A stretch of 57,321 nucleotides of DNA from Oscillospiraceae bacterium (GTDB taxonomy: Bacteria > Bacillota > Clostridia > UBA1381 > UBA9506), in contig SVJT01000002.1 of assembly GCA_015068865.1 (NCBI GenBank), positions 1 through 57,321 of the forward strand, written 5' to 3'. The notes under the pieces are model-generated. The model did not search any database. It worked only from the letters and a program-made list of their open reading frames with translations, and was not told where the DNA came from. Numbering within the stretch: position 1 is the first letter of the stretch; each line of letters starts with the position of its first letter. A program made the translations under genes and the position numbers. Shown one piece after another: positions 20,167 to 29,946 of this stretch.

Positions 20167-20682
20167 TTAGTCTAATAGCACTGAATACTCATTGTAATAA
20201 TCTTTAATTTTTTGTTTATCTTCCGGTGACAAGTTGTTTCGCAGAATTTCTTTCGCCCGTTTCACTTCATCCGGCGTAATCCCGCCACCCAGCATTCCCA
20301 TTATTTCGCGATAATTCTCCGCAGACAAATTTTTACTGAGAATTGTCAAAACAGACAATTTATCACTAAAGGGTACCGCATCCATCAGTTCCTTCGATTT
20401 TTCCGGCGACAGGTTAATCTCATCGGGATCTTTCGGCTTGCCGGGCTGCGAGTCATCCGGCGCAGGTGTTGCGGTTGCGCCTCCATTAGCTTCCGGCGTG
20501 GGAGATGCCTGCTCTGTCGTTTTTTCTCCGTCAAGTTCTTGCAGACTGACCTGATAGAAAGAATCAGAGAACATAGAGAATATAGAATTTATCGCTATAT
20601 AACCTACAATTAAAAGCAATAACAAAATGCCAACAATAACTGATATAATAATTAATACTTTCTTTTTCGATTTTTTCATCAT
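20167..20682 (-). CDS. Hypothetical single-pass membrane-anchored protein with acidic/Pro-rich linker
   Basis: MMKKSKKKVLIIISVIVGILLLLLIVGYIAI TM segment then ASPTPEANGGATATPAPDD linker and a ~70-aa helical C-terminus; SD AGGGAGG before ATG 20682. Confidence 0.8.
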   Translation of the reverse strand: MMKKSKKKVLIIISVIVGILLLLLIVGYIAINSIFSMFSDSFYQVSLQELDGEKTTEQASPTPEANGGATATPAPDDSQPGKPKDPDEINLSPEKSKELMDAVPFSDKLSVLTILSKNLSAENYREIMGMLGGGITPDEVKRAKEILRNNLSPEDKQKIKDYYNEYSVLLD

Positions 20683-20936
20683 AAAGACCCTCCCTACCAA
20701 GCTAAACTAACTGTTTTGCTGAAAGGATGTGAACCTTTTTTTATTCATTCTTTTCTGCAAAAGGGCATACCTCACCCATGAAATCATAAAGTTATTTATA
20801 AGTATATCATAGATAGAAAAAAAAATAAAGAGGAAAAGCAAATTTTTATAAAAATTTAATAAAATGACAACTTTTATTGTGAATTTTTATATGAAATTCC
20901 TAATTTTTTAAGTTTTATATCGAATTTAGAAGCAGA

Positions 20937-20972
20937 AAAAGCTAAAAACATTCGTTTTTAGCTTTTTCTGTT
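20937..20972 (-). terminator. Intrinsic terminator of the glucokinase gene
   Basis: agaaaaagctaaaaacattcgtttttagctttttct just downstream of 20982. Confidence 0.8.
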
Positions 20973-20981
20973 TGACTATTT

Positions 20982-21938
20982 TTAATCCTGTTGCTTCCAA
21001 AGCATTGCCGCACCAATAATGCCGGCATCATTTCCCAACATAGCTGCGACCAGTTTGGGTTGCGGTACTTTATCTGTATATTTCTGACTGTCAACATAAG
21101 CAGCCAGGGGTTTCAACAAGTAATCCCCTTCTTTGCAAATGCCTCCGCCGATAACAATCACTTCCGGTTGGAACAGATTGACAACATTGGCTATACCCAC
21201 ACCTAAGTACTCAATATATTTATCTACAATTCTCTGACCGGCACGGTCACCTTTTTTTGCCGCATCAAAAGGAATTTTTCCATTTAATTTGGATGTGTCA
21301 TGGTCAATCATCTGATGGATAATGCTGTCGGGATAGGATTGAATTGTCTCTGCTGTCTGCTTAATGAGTGCTGTCGCAGACGCATATACCTCAAAGCAGC
21401 CGCTCCGACCACAGTTGCAAGCCGGACCATTAAAATTAATGACCATATGACCCAATTCACTGGCATTATAATTGAAGCCGGAATAAATTTTCCGGTTAAT
21501 AATCACACCACCGCCAACGCCGGTACCCAACGTAATCATCACCGCATTGTCAACACCCTGAGCCGCTCCGGCTAAATATTCACCATAAGCCGCCGCATTG
21601 GCATCGTTTTCCACATATACTTTCACACCAGGAAAATATTTTTCAAACTCTGCCTGTGCATCGGAGAATGCCATATGAGGGAATGTGCTGGCATAGACAA
21701 TGATACCGTTTTTGGCATCCGGAATACCGGGAGAACCCATACCGATGTATTGAACATCCGCCGCTGTTTTGCCTGCTTCGGCTAACAGCTCCTGAATCAG
21801 TTGTGCCGCATCCGCTATTATCTCTGCAAATGGTCGTTCCTTTCCCGTGGGGACAGAACCTTTAGCCACTATCTCATAATTATCTTCCACTAAACCGATG
21901 GCAATATTGGTGCCACCCAAATCAACACCTACATACAT
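20982..21938 (-). CDS. glk: ROK-family glucokinase
   Basis: MYVGVDLGGTNIAIGLV, ENDANAAAYGEYLAGAAQG, TLGTGVGGGVIINRKIYSGFNYNASELGHMVINFNGPACNCGRSGCFEVYAS. Confidence 0.92.
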   Translation of the reverse strand: MYVGVDLGGTNIAIGLVEDNYEIVAKGSVPTGKERPFAEIIADAAQLIQELLAEAGKTAADVQYIGMGSPGIPDAKNGIIVYASTFPHMAFSDAQAEFEKYFPGVKVYVENDANAAAYGEYLAGAAQGVDNAVMITLGTGVGGGVIINRKIYSGFNYNASELGHMVINFNGPACNCGRSGCFEVYASATALIKQTAETIQSYPDSIIHQMIDHDTSKLNGKIPFDAAKKGDRAGQRIVDKYIEYLGVGIANVVNLFQPEVIVIGGGICKEGDYLLKPLAAYVDSQKYTDKVPQPKLVAAMLGNDAGIIGAAMLWKQQD

Positions 21939-21959
21939 AGCTATATCCTCATTTCTGAC

Positions 21960-22748
21960 TTATTTCTTAAAATTTCTCTGGCGCACGATTTCATACATCA
22001 TAACAGCTGCCGCCACAGAAGCATTTAGGGATTCAGTTTCTCCCAACATAGGAATTCTCACCATAAAATCGCATTTTTCACGCATCAGGCGGGAAATCCC
22101 TTTCCCTTCTGAGCCAACCACCAACCCTATGGGACCGGTCATATTGCTCTCAAACAAGCTGCTTTCACCGGACATATCCGCTCCCACCAGCCATAAACCC
22201 TTTTCCTTCAAAGTTTCTGCTGTCTGTGAAAGATTGGTTACTCTGACCACATGGGTATGATGCACGGCACCGGCGGAGGTTTTTGCCACAACGGCATCTA
22301 ACCCTGCCGATCGGTTCTTAGGAATAATCACACCGTCTGCACCGGCTGCATTAGCACTCCGGATAATAGCACCCAGGTTATGGGGGTCAGTAATTTCATC
22401 GGCAATGACCACAAAAGGATGTGTGCCCTTTTGTTCTGCTTTACGGAATAAATCCTCCAAATCGGCATAATGCACCGCACTGCATACAGCTACTACACCC
22501 TGACTTGAATCAGTCTGACTTATGCTGTCAACCTTCTGTGGCTTCACAAACTGTACCGGCACATTTTTTTCCCTGGCTAAATCTGTCAGTTTTTTAATGC
22601 CGGAAGGCTTCACTGTTTCACTGATCCATATCTTATCAATCGGACGGCCGGCAGCAAGGGCTTCATACACTGAATTGCGCCCCTCCACGGTGACGCGTTC
22701 CGTTTGCTGTTCTTTTGGTTTGTTATTTTTTTCTCTGTTATATTTCAC
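21960..22748 (-). CDS. rlmB: TrmH/SpoU-family 23S rRNA (guanosine-2'-O)-methyltransferase RlmB
   Basis: VEGRNSVYEAL, DEITDPHNLGAIIRSANAAGADGVIIPKNRSA, GLVVGSEGKGISRLMREKCDFMVRIPMLGETESLNASVAAAVMMYE. Confidence 0.93.
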   Translation of the reverse strand: MKYNREKNNKPKEQQTERVTVEGRNSVYEALAAGRPIDKIWISETVKPSGIKKLTDLAREKNVPVQFVKPQKVDSISQTDSSQGVVAVCSAVHYADLEDLFRKAEQKGTHPFVVIADEITDPHNLGAIIRSANAAGADGVIIPKNRSAGLDAVVAKTSAGAVHHTHVVRVTNLSQTAETLKEKGLWLVGADMSGESSLFESNMTGPIGLVVGSEGKGISRLMREKCDFMVRIPMLGETESLNASVAAAVMMYEIVRQRNFKK

Positions 22749-22772
22749 AGTTGCTCCCTTTCTTTCCGTTCC

Positions 22773-24635
22773 TTATCCCAATACCCATTCAGATGACCAC
22801 CGCAGGAGATTAACATACCAGGTCGGAACTGCCATACCTGTCAAAACAGGATAAAATGCAATAAACAAAACAAATACCCCGGCAACATAAACCCAGCCTG
22901 CATAGCTCCAGAATTTTCCTTTTTGTTCACGGAAAAAGAACACGGTTAATATAACCACAAAAATAACACAGGGAAAGAAGTGATAAATAAATGACGCACG
23001 GCTCACAAGCATCCACGGAGCATACAGCGAGAAAAATCCAATCACCGAAACCAGGATGCCCGGTTCAACCTTCGTCCGTTTTTTGCAGATTTGATAAATT
23101 CCCCATACAACCATAGGAATAGTCATCCACCACACCAGGGGATTGCCGAAGGTTGTAATGCCCATGGATATCCCTTCCGGCACAAAGTCCCTGTTCGGGC
23201 TATATAAATATAAGGGTTTTAAGTCTAACGGCCACTTCCACCATGCTGAACTGTAATAATGAGTTGCCTTTAACGTGGAATGGTAATTATACATAGAGGA
23301 CTGATTGCTCAGGAAGAATGAAGACCCTGTGTTTTCAGATAACATCAACGGAACATAAGACAGATAATAAATCAGTCCGGGAACCACCACAAAGAAGGCA
23401 AAGCCGGCCAAAATGGTCTGCCACGCCATTTTCGGGAAATTTTCTACCCGTTTAACTGCCGCAAGACGCGCCAGCTGTTCCTCTAAAGGACCATTGTTTT
23501 TCCCTTTTTTCCCCTTCTGAGCCTTCAGTACATTTTTCTGTTCTCTTTTGGATAATCCTCTTGTTGTCATTTCATATTCCATATAGCGCCGGAACAAATT
23601 ATAAAAGAACAACACAGCCAAACCGATGCCGGCATAAATGCCCTGCCACTTCGTAGCAGCACCCAAGCCGAAGCAGATGCCCGACCCCAGCAATGGCCAC
23701 AAACTTTTTTTAACACCTGTTTCGTAAATATCTTGTTCCAGATATATAAACATAAACAGATACATTCCCATAACAAAGAATGCCGTATACGAGTCAATCG
23801 TCGCCATTCTTGTTTGAGAAAGATGCATAAAATCGAAGCTGTAAATACATGCCGCCATAAAGGCAAATTTCGTCTGTTTAAAGATTTTTTTACCCAGTAC
23901 ATATACAAGGGGTACCATCAGCACGCCGCAAAGCGCACCAAAGAAACGCCAGCCAAAAGGATTCATACCAAACAGCAGAATACCGCAGGCAATAATGTTT
24001 TTGCCCAGAGGCGGATGGGTATTTTCATACGGATACCGTTGGGTAATGGTTTCATAAGCTGTTCTGGGATGATAAATTTCATCAAAATAAGTTGTTTCAT
24101 ACCAACTGTAATCATATTTAACCTTATCCGGCTCATCTGCCACACACACAGCCGTTGGATTGGAGTTTTCCAACACCGTATAACTATAGCGTTCTGATTC
24201 GTTTTCCCCAAATAAAGCGATCTCATTCAGATATAAACGACCATCGTCAGAGGTCAATCGGATATAGCGGCATGAGTCCGGAAATGTACGGAACACCTTC
24301 CACATAAATACAGTATCAAACCGCGCCGGTGTCATTTGTTCCCAATGTTCACCGTCTTTAGAACATTCAAACACAAAATCACGAACAATCACCTGATCGG
24401 ATTGGCGTCGGTCAATCCAACCATTATAAACATACATTTGTTTTACCGGCTGTTCTTTGCCCATATCCAGAACAATGCTTTCCTGGGCACTGTTTACATA
24501 CCATCCCGATTCCGGTACATTCATTGAACCCAAGCGATAAAACGCAAATAAGGCATAAAACAGCATAAGTCCCAACATGAGAAGATAATCTAAACGAACT
24601 AACCGAGAGGATTTTTCTTTTCGTAAATCATTCAC
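22773..24635 (-). CDS. Dolichyl-phosphate-mannose--protein mannosyltransferase (PMT)-family protein with inserted discoidin-like domain
   Basis: ETTYFDEIYHPRTAYE (DE loop), THPPLGKNIIACGILLFGMNPFGWRFFGALCGVLMVPLVYVLGKKI, multiple TMs; inserted segment between TM1 and the DE loop with VRDFVFECSKDGEHWEQM...CRYIRLTSDDGRLYLNEIALFG. Confidence 0.85.
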   Translation of the reverse strand: MNDLRKEKSSRLVRLDYLLMLGLMLFYALFAFYRLGSMNVPESGWYVNSAQESIVLDMGKEQPVKQMYVYNGWIDRRQSDQVIVRDFVFECSKDGEHWEQMTPARFDTVFMWKVFRTFPDSCRYIRLTSDDGRLYLNEIALFGENESERYSYTVLENSNPTAVCVADEPDKVKYDYSWYETTYFDEIYHPRTAYETITQRYPYENTHPPLGKNIIACGILLFGMNPFGWRFFGALCGVLMVPLVYVLGKKIFKQTKFAFMAACIYSFDFMHLSQTRMATIDSYTAFFVMGMYLFMFIYLEQDIYETGVKKSLWPLLGSGICFGLGAATKWQGIYAGIGLAVLFFYNLFRRYMEYEMTTRGLSKREQKNVLKAQKGKKGKNNGPLEEQLARLAAVKRVENFPKMAWQTILAGFAFFVVVPGLIYYLSYVPLMLSENTGSSFFLSNQSSMYNYHSTLKATHYYSSAWWKWPLDLKPLYLYSPNRDFVPEGISMGITTFGNPLVWWMTIPMVVWGIYQICKKRTKVEPGILVSVIGFFSLYAPWMLVSRASFIYHFFPCVIFVVILTVFFFREQKGKFWSYAGWVYVAGVFVLFIAFYPVLTGMAVPTWYVNLLRWSSEWVLG

Positions 24636-24649
24636 CGCAAAGCGCTCCC

Positions 24650-26011
24650 TTATTCTTTAATTGGCAAAAGTTTTTTATGCTGCCATGCAAAACGCAGGGC
24701 GTGTAACACCCAGGCTGCAAACATAACAACCTGCACGGCAGACAGCAGAACAAAAAACTGATAACAGGGATTATCCCCATAAATAAATTCCTCCCGCTGG
24801 TTTGTATATAGCACAATCCCGCAGTTTATAAAAGCCGTGACAGAAAATCCACCATATAAAAACAGCGTTTTCTTATCTTCTGCCAGCACATAAATGATAA
24901 GCATCAACAGAAACATAGGATGTAGATACCGTTCGTGCATACTGTGTGCCAGCATGAAAATGCCCATAACTGTGAAAACACCTAAATAAAAGATTTTTCT
25001 TCTGTCTTTGCAGAGACAGGAGACGATTCCCACAATCAGAGAAATGAGGACAATAAAGATAAATCCCCAGGTTTTATAAGAAAAGAACAACAAAAGCTCT
25101 GAATTTTTCACCCAGTTGCTTCCCATCATACCGTAAAAATTAGCCGCATTCAAGGTCGCATACTGATACATTCCCACTGCTTCTGTGTATTTTTTTAACA
25201 ACAATCCGTAGTTTCCGCCGGTAATGGGAAGAGGCACAATTAAAAAAACTGCCAATACTGCTAAAACCGATAAACCAATCTGCTTTAGCATTTTCTTCCG
25301 TTCGACCGGCTCCTTCCAGGCTGCCACCAAATCAAAGAAAACAACAAAGCCCATCAGGGGTGAAAAAATAATCATTTGAGGTTTTGTTAAAATCAGAACG
25401 GCAAACATAACGCAAGAACGAACATACTGCTTTTTGTATAAGAAAATCAGCATAGCCGCTACCATCAAACCGGTCACACTGTCAATCTGACCCCACATGG
25501 TGGAATTTAAAAAATTCAAAGGATTCAGCGCACTGAAAATCGCTAAAACCAAAGCTTTTTTATCCCCCACAAACTCTTTGGAAAACCAATACACGCAAAT
25601 ACTGGTAATACCGTCAAACAAAATGGGAACACTGCGCACCAGCACAATAAAGGTTTTTCCGTCTGTCGGAATTCTGAAAATTTTTGCCACAAAGCCAATG
25701 ATATACAGCACATATAAATATACCGGCGGATAGTCCACATAATCACCGGCTGTGTAACACTCCCAAATTGCACGGTCGCTGCCAAAAGATGCCCACAAGC
25801 GGAACAAATCCGTATCCTGCAGATGTCCCGGCATATTCCGTGTAATTGCCAACTGCAAAATAAACATAGCTAACAAGCCCCCACCGGCAATGCAAAGTAT
25901 GTTATCTTTGTTTTTGCCTAAGGTTGCTTTGGGGCTACGCAAAACTGTAGCACAGCAAACGGAGAATAATGCCGCATATAAAATTGATATAACCGCTAAA
26001 GAAATTAACAA
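24650..26011 (-). CDS. GT87/PIG-V-like polytopic glycosyltransferase
   Basis: Many TM helices; DTDLFRLWASFGSDRAIWECYTAGDYVDYPPVYLYVLYIIG; LNPLNFLNSTMWGQIDSVTGLMVA; HSMHERYLHPMFLL. Confidence 0.8.
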   Translation of the reverse strand: MLISLAVISILYAALFSVCCATVLRSPKATLGKNKDNILCIAGGGLLAMFILQLAITRNMPGHLQDTDLFRLWASFGSDRAIWECYTAGDYVDYPPVYLYVLYIIGFVAKIFRIPTDGKTFIVLVRSVPILFDGITSICVYWFSKEFVGDKKALVLAIFSALNPLNFLNSTMWGQIDSVTGLMVAAMLIFLYKKQYVRSCVMFAVLILTKPQMIIFSPLMGFVVFFDLVAAWKEPVERKKMLKQIGLSVLAVLAVFLIVPLPITGGNYGLLLKKYTEAVGMYQYATLNAANFYGMMGSNWVKNSELLLFFSYKTWGFIFIVLISLIVGIVSCLCKDRRKIFYLGVFTVMGIFMLAHSMHERYLHPMFLLMLIIYVLAEDKKTLFLYGGFSVTAFINCGIVLYTNQREEFIYGDNPCYQFFVLLSAVQVVMFAAWVLHALRFAWQHKKLLPIKE

Positions 26012-26038
26012 CCGAATCTCTTCCTTTTATCAATATTT

Positions 26039-27211
26039 CTACGCACCTATTTTACTGAGCAGCACCTCTATGGCCTTTGCCAGCTGAGGATCCTCTTCCG
26101 GCTCTAAATAAGAAATTTTACCGATTAATTCCACAGGAAGAGAAACCTGAATATCAGGTGTGATACCAATTTTATCAATACATTCCCCATTGGGTGTAAA
26201 ATACCGCGAATTCGTCAGATATATTGCTGTCGTTGCCGTCAAAGGATAAACTGACTGTCCCACAGCTTTACCGTAGCTCTTTTCTCCGATAATCGTTGCC
26301 AGATCATGAGCCTTTAAACTACCTGCCATAAGCTCAGACGCACTGGCTGTTCCCTGGTTAATCAACACGACCATGGGAATATCCAAACATTCTTCATCCG
26401 AATGGAAATATTGCCGTTTTCCGTGATTATCCTCTAAATACGCAATCACACCTTCCGGCAACAGCTTATCCGTCATTTTCAGAACCGTATCCGCATAACC
26501 GCCCGGATTGCTTCTGAGGTCGATAATTAACCCTCTCATGCCGCTTGCTTTCAGCTCGTTAAGAGCATTTTCAAAGTCTCCGGCTGTGTTTTGAATAAAC
26601 TCCGATACACGAATACGACCAATTCCATCACCATACATTTTGTATGACACAGACTGACGTTTAATTTCTTCTCTCTTAACAGAAACTTCGATTGTTTCTT
26701 CTCCGCGACCGATTAAAAGCGCAATTTCTTCATCCTCGCCTTTTTTAATATACTCAAGCACCGAATCATAAGATTCAGCCGTAACCTTCACGCCGGCCAC
26801 CTCAAGCACAATATCACCGGGCAGGAGTCCGGCTTTTTGGGCCGGTGAACCGTCATAAGGAGAAACAACGGTCATTACATTTTCCTCGACATCAAAATTT
26901 ACACTGACGCCAATACCAACATAAGTTTCCTTTTTTTCTTCTTCATAGGCAGCCATATCTTCTTCGTTCAGATAGCGGCTGTACTGATCACCTAAGCTGG
27001 CTACCATTCCGCTGATAGCCATATCATTCATTTTTGTGACTTGCTCCTCGGTTAAAGGATTCACATAATTATTCATTAAAATTTTACGGGCCATCATCAC
27101 AGTGTCCCCGTTTGTATACGGACGGATATTCAAAAAAACCGTACCGCACAATGCTGTACTAACCAAAGCACAACATACACCGGTGAGAATCAGATGTCTT
27201 AATTTATACAA
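26039..27211 (-). CDS. S41-family C-terminal processing protease (PDZ-containing)
   Basis: GIGVSVNFDVEENVMTVVSPYDGSPAQKAGLLPGDIVLEV PDZ; DLRSNPGGYADTVLKM; VLINQGTASASELMAGSLKAHDLATIIGEKSYGKAVGQS. Confidence 0.93.
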   Translation of the reverse strand: MYKLRHLILTGVCCALVSTALCGTVFLNIRPYTNGDTVMMARKILMNNYVNPLTEEQVTKMNDMAISGMVASLGDQYSRYLNEEDMAAYEEEKKETYVGIGVSVNFDVEENVMTVVSPYDGSPAQKAGLLPGDIVLEVAGVKVTAESYDSVLEYIKKGEDEEIALLIGRGEETIEVSVKREEIKRQSVSYKMYGDGIGRIRVSEFIQNTAGDFENALNELKASGMRGLIIDLRSNPGGYADTVLKMTDKLLPEGVIAYLEDNHGKRQYFHSDEECLDIPMVVLINQGTASASELMAGSLKAHDLATIIGEKSYGKAVGQSVYPLTATTAIYLTNSRYFTPNGECIDKIGITPDIQVSLPVELIGKISYLEPEEDPQLAKAIEVLLSKIGA

Positions 27212-27241
27212 AGCTATCCCTCGCTTTTAAACTGAAAAATC

Positions 27242-28414
27242 TTATTGTAAATAGGGCATGGGGTTGGTTGGCGAACCGTTATTGAGCACTTCAAAATGCA
27301 AATGGTTTCCTGTTGAGGTTCCCGTTGTACCCACAAGCGCTATCTTCTGACCACGGGTAACACTTTGACCGGCAGAAACCAACAGTTTGCTGGAATGACC
27401 GTACAACGTCTGAATACCGCCGCCATGGTCTATGATGATACAATAACCGTAACCGCCGTTCCAGCCGGCAAACTTAACCGTTCCGTTGGCTGCTGCCAGA
27501 ATCGGCGAACCGCCGGGTGCAGCCAAATCCAGACCGGAATGATATTTTCTTGTGCCATATACCGGATGGATTCGATATCCGAAGGGAGACGAAATATAGG
27601 TATAGCTGGGTGCCGGCCAACAGAATACACCGCCGGAATAAACAATCCGGTTCTGTCCGGCGTTTACTGTTCCCCTGGAGGAAGCACTGGCAATACTTTG
27701 CTTTAAGCTATCCTCCTGCTGTCGTGCCGCCTGATATAATTGGTCATACTTTGCAATATCTCTCTCCAAAGATTTTACATAGTTCTGCTTTTCTGCCAGC
27801 TTTGCATTGGCTTCTTCCTGCTTGCCCTTCACCAGGTTTCTGGCCTCTTGCTGTTCATCACGATAAGCCACAATCTGGTTACGGCTTTCCTCTACGCCTC
27901 GCTTTAATGACTTCATTTCGTCAATAATGCCTTGGTCATATTCTGTGATTTCACGGATTGTTTCCACGCGGTCTACAAAATCAGAAAGGTTTTCCGCATT
28001 GAGCAAAAGATCAATATAATCTACTGCACCGGTTTCATCCATCACACGGAGTCTGGAACGAAAAGCCTCATCATTTTCTGCAATGCGGCGTTCAAAATCA
28101 GCAATTTCAGCTTCTTTTGCTGCAATTTTTTCATCTGCTTCTCTGATGACATCGTCAATGGCAGAGAGCTCCGCATTAATAAGCTCCAATTCATTATCCA
28201 GCTTTGTGACTTGTGCCATTGCACCTTCTAACTGTTCTTTGGAAGCATTTCTGGCGTCTTGTGCAGCTTTTTTGTCTTTTACTGCCTGGTTGAGTCTATC
28301 CTGCAGAGACGCCGCACCAAAAACACGGTCTGTCCCGCTCAAAAGAGAAGATGTTCCCATAACCATAATGCCTGCCATCAGAAAAGAAATCAGTTTTTTC
28401 TTAGTATTATTCAT
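27242..28414 (-). CDS. EnvC-like murein hydrolase activator / M23 peptidase with N-terminal coiled coil
   Basis: Signal peptide, long coiled coil, YISSPFGYRIHPVYGTRKYHSGLDLAAPGGSPILAAANGTV...GYCIIIDHGGGIQTLYGHSSKLLVSAGQSV...TGTSTGNHLHFEVL. Confidence 0.92.
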   Translation of the reverse strand: MNNTKKKLISFLMAGIMVMGTSSLLSGTDRVFGAASLQDRLNQAVKDKKAAQDARNASKEQLEGAMAQVTKLDNELELINAELSAIDDVIREADEKIAAKEAEIADFERRIAENDEAFRSRLRVMDETGAVDYIDLLLNAENLSDFVDRVETIREITEYDQGIIDEMKSLKRGVEESRNQIVAYRDEQQEARNLVKGKQEEANAKLAEKQNYVKSLERDIAKYDQLYQAARQQEDSLKQSIASASSRGTVNAGQNRIVYSGGVFCWPAPSYTYISSPFGYRIHPVYGTRKYHSGLDLAAPGGSPILAAANGTVKFAGWNGGYGYCIIIDHGGGIQTLYGHSSKLLVSAGQSVTRGQKIALVGTTGTSTGNHLHFEVLNNGSPTNPMPYLQ

Positions 28415-28449
28415 GGAGTCCCTCCGCTATCACAGTTTTTCTTTTGTCT

Positions 28450-29898
28450 TTATTTGCCGGTTTTCAAATATTCAATAGCACGGTCTAACTGATCATCCAT
28501 CAAAACACGCGCTTCACTGACAACACTGGAAAATAACGTTTCCGTATCCATATCCATAATGCCTGTTTTCGGCAATCCTGCCGCTTCCTGGAAGGTTTTG
28601 ACTGTCAACGTGAGATTGTGGTCAAATTGTTCATCAACCTCGCCTACAGCATAGCCCAATGCGCTGAAGCGCTGTTTAACTGCAAGCACCGCTTTGCCGC
28701 TATCCCCTTCTTTTAAATCAAGACCAAATTCCATGGGTTCCATATGATCTGTATTCAAAGAAATAATTCTGTTTACAACATAGAAATCCGGCTGGATACC
28801 AACACCGTGAATTTTGTCGCCACCCGGCAACACGAATTCTGCTGTTGTCAGCTTAATGTTGCCCAATGCAACCTCTTCATTATCCAAAAGATTTAGCATT
28901 TCCTGCATGGTACCCTTACCATAGGTACGGCTGCCGATTAATTTGCCCAGTTTATAGTCCCGGATGTTGCCGGCAAATAACTCTGCACCGCTGGCAGAAC
29001 CGCCGTCAATCAAAACCGCCAACTTATAGCCGGAGCTTTTTTTCACATCACCCACACTACGCAGAGAGGAATTCCGCTCCTTAATTCTATAGTCAAAGCT
29101 AACGACTGTTTTACCCTGAGGCACAAAATAACCTAAGGATTCCACTACACTGTATACATCACCGCCCGGATTGTCCCGCAGGTCAATAACAACCTTCGTG
29201 ATGCCTCTTAACTTAAAAAATTCATCTGCTTCCTTCACACCGGCAGGTGTCATTTCGTTAAAGACGGAAATATACAAATAGCCAAGCCCTTTTTCCAGCT
29301 CTTTGTAGCTGACTGAGTTCTGCTGCACGGCTGCACGGGTTACGGTCACCTCAATTGTTTCATCGCCACGACCCAATGTAAGCTGGACTTTTGTTCCTGC
29401 TTCACCGCGTACCAGTTCAACGAGTTCATTCACCGTATAGTCTGATACATCCGTACTGCCTACTTTCAAAAAACGGTCTCCCACACGAATGCCGGCTTTT
29501 TCTGCCGGGCCTCCGGTGAACACAGATTCTACTTCAACGGTTCCCTGCATACGAATAACCGAAATGCCAATCCCCACATATTCACCGTTAAATGACTGTG
29601 TAAAGCCAGCCATTTCTTCTTTTGTCATATAATCCGTATGCTTATCAAAATAATCGGAAGTCACATCCAGCATATCTTCTAAAAGCTCCGGATGTTCATT
29701 TAACACCTTCATTGCGATGGCTTTAGCCATAGCTTCCGTATTTGCTTCAAACTTATAGTTTGCAATTAATGTGTCATATACATAGTCAAAATAAAAAGCT
29801 TCAAAATTGTCTGCCTTTTCTTCTGCGAATACATTCTGACTGCCTAAAAGCATAATCATTGCCAACAGACAAACTATTATTTTTTTTATTTGTTTCAT
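28450..29898 (-). CDS. S41-family peptidase with C-terminal peptidoglycan-binding-like domain
   Basis: PDZ GIGISVIRMQGTVEVESVFTGGPAEKAGIRVGDRFL; DLRDNPGGDVYSVVESL; IDGGSASGAELFAGNIRDYKLGKLIGSRTYGKGTMQ; C-term LKEGDSGKAVLAVKQRFSALGYAVGEVDEQFDHNLTLTVKTFQEAAGL. Confidence 0.93.
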   Translation of the reverse strand: MKQIKKIIVCLLAMIMLLGSQNVFAEEKADNFEAFYFDYVYDTLIANYKFEANTEAMAKAIAMKVLNEHPELLEDMLDVTSDYFDKHTDYMTKEEMAGFTQSFNGEYVGIGISVIRMQGTVEVESVFTGGPAEKAGIRVGDRFLKVGSTDVSDYTVNELVELVRGEAGTKVQLTLGRGDETIEVTVTRAAVQQNSVSYKELEKGLGYLYISVFNEMTPAGVKEADEFFKLRGITKVVIDLRDNPGGDVYSVVESLGYFVPQGKTVVSFDYRIKERNSSLRSVGDVKKSSGYKLAVLIDGGSASGAELFAGNIRDYKLGKLIGSRTYGKGTMQEMLNLLDNEEVALGNIKLTTAEFVLPGGDKIHGVGIQPDFYVVNRIISLNTDHMEPMEFGLDLKEGDSGKAVLAVKQRFSALGYAVGEVDEQFDHNLTLTVKTFQEAAGLPKTGIMDMDTETLFSSVVSEARVLMDDQLDRAIEYLKTGK

Positions 29899-29946
29899 TC
29901 TATTTTCCTCCGTAAATTCCTATTGTCTGTTGCTTATTTCAAACAG

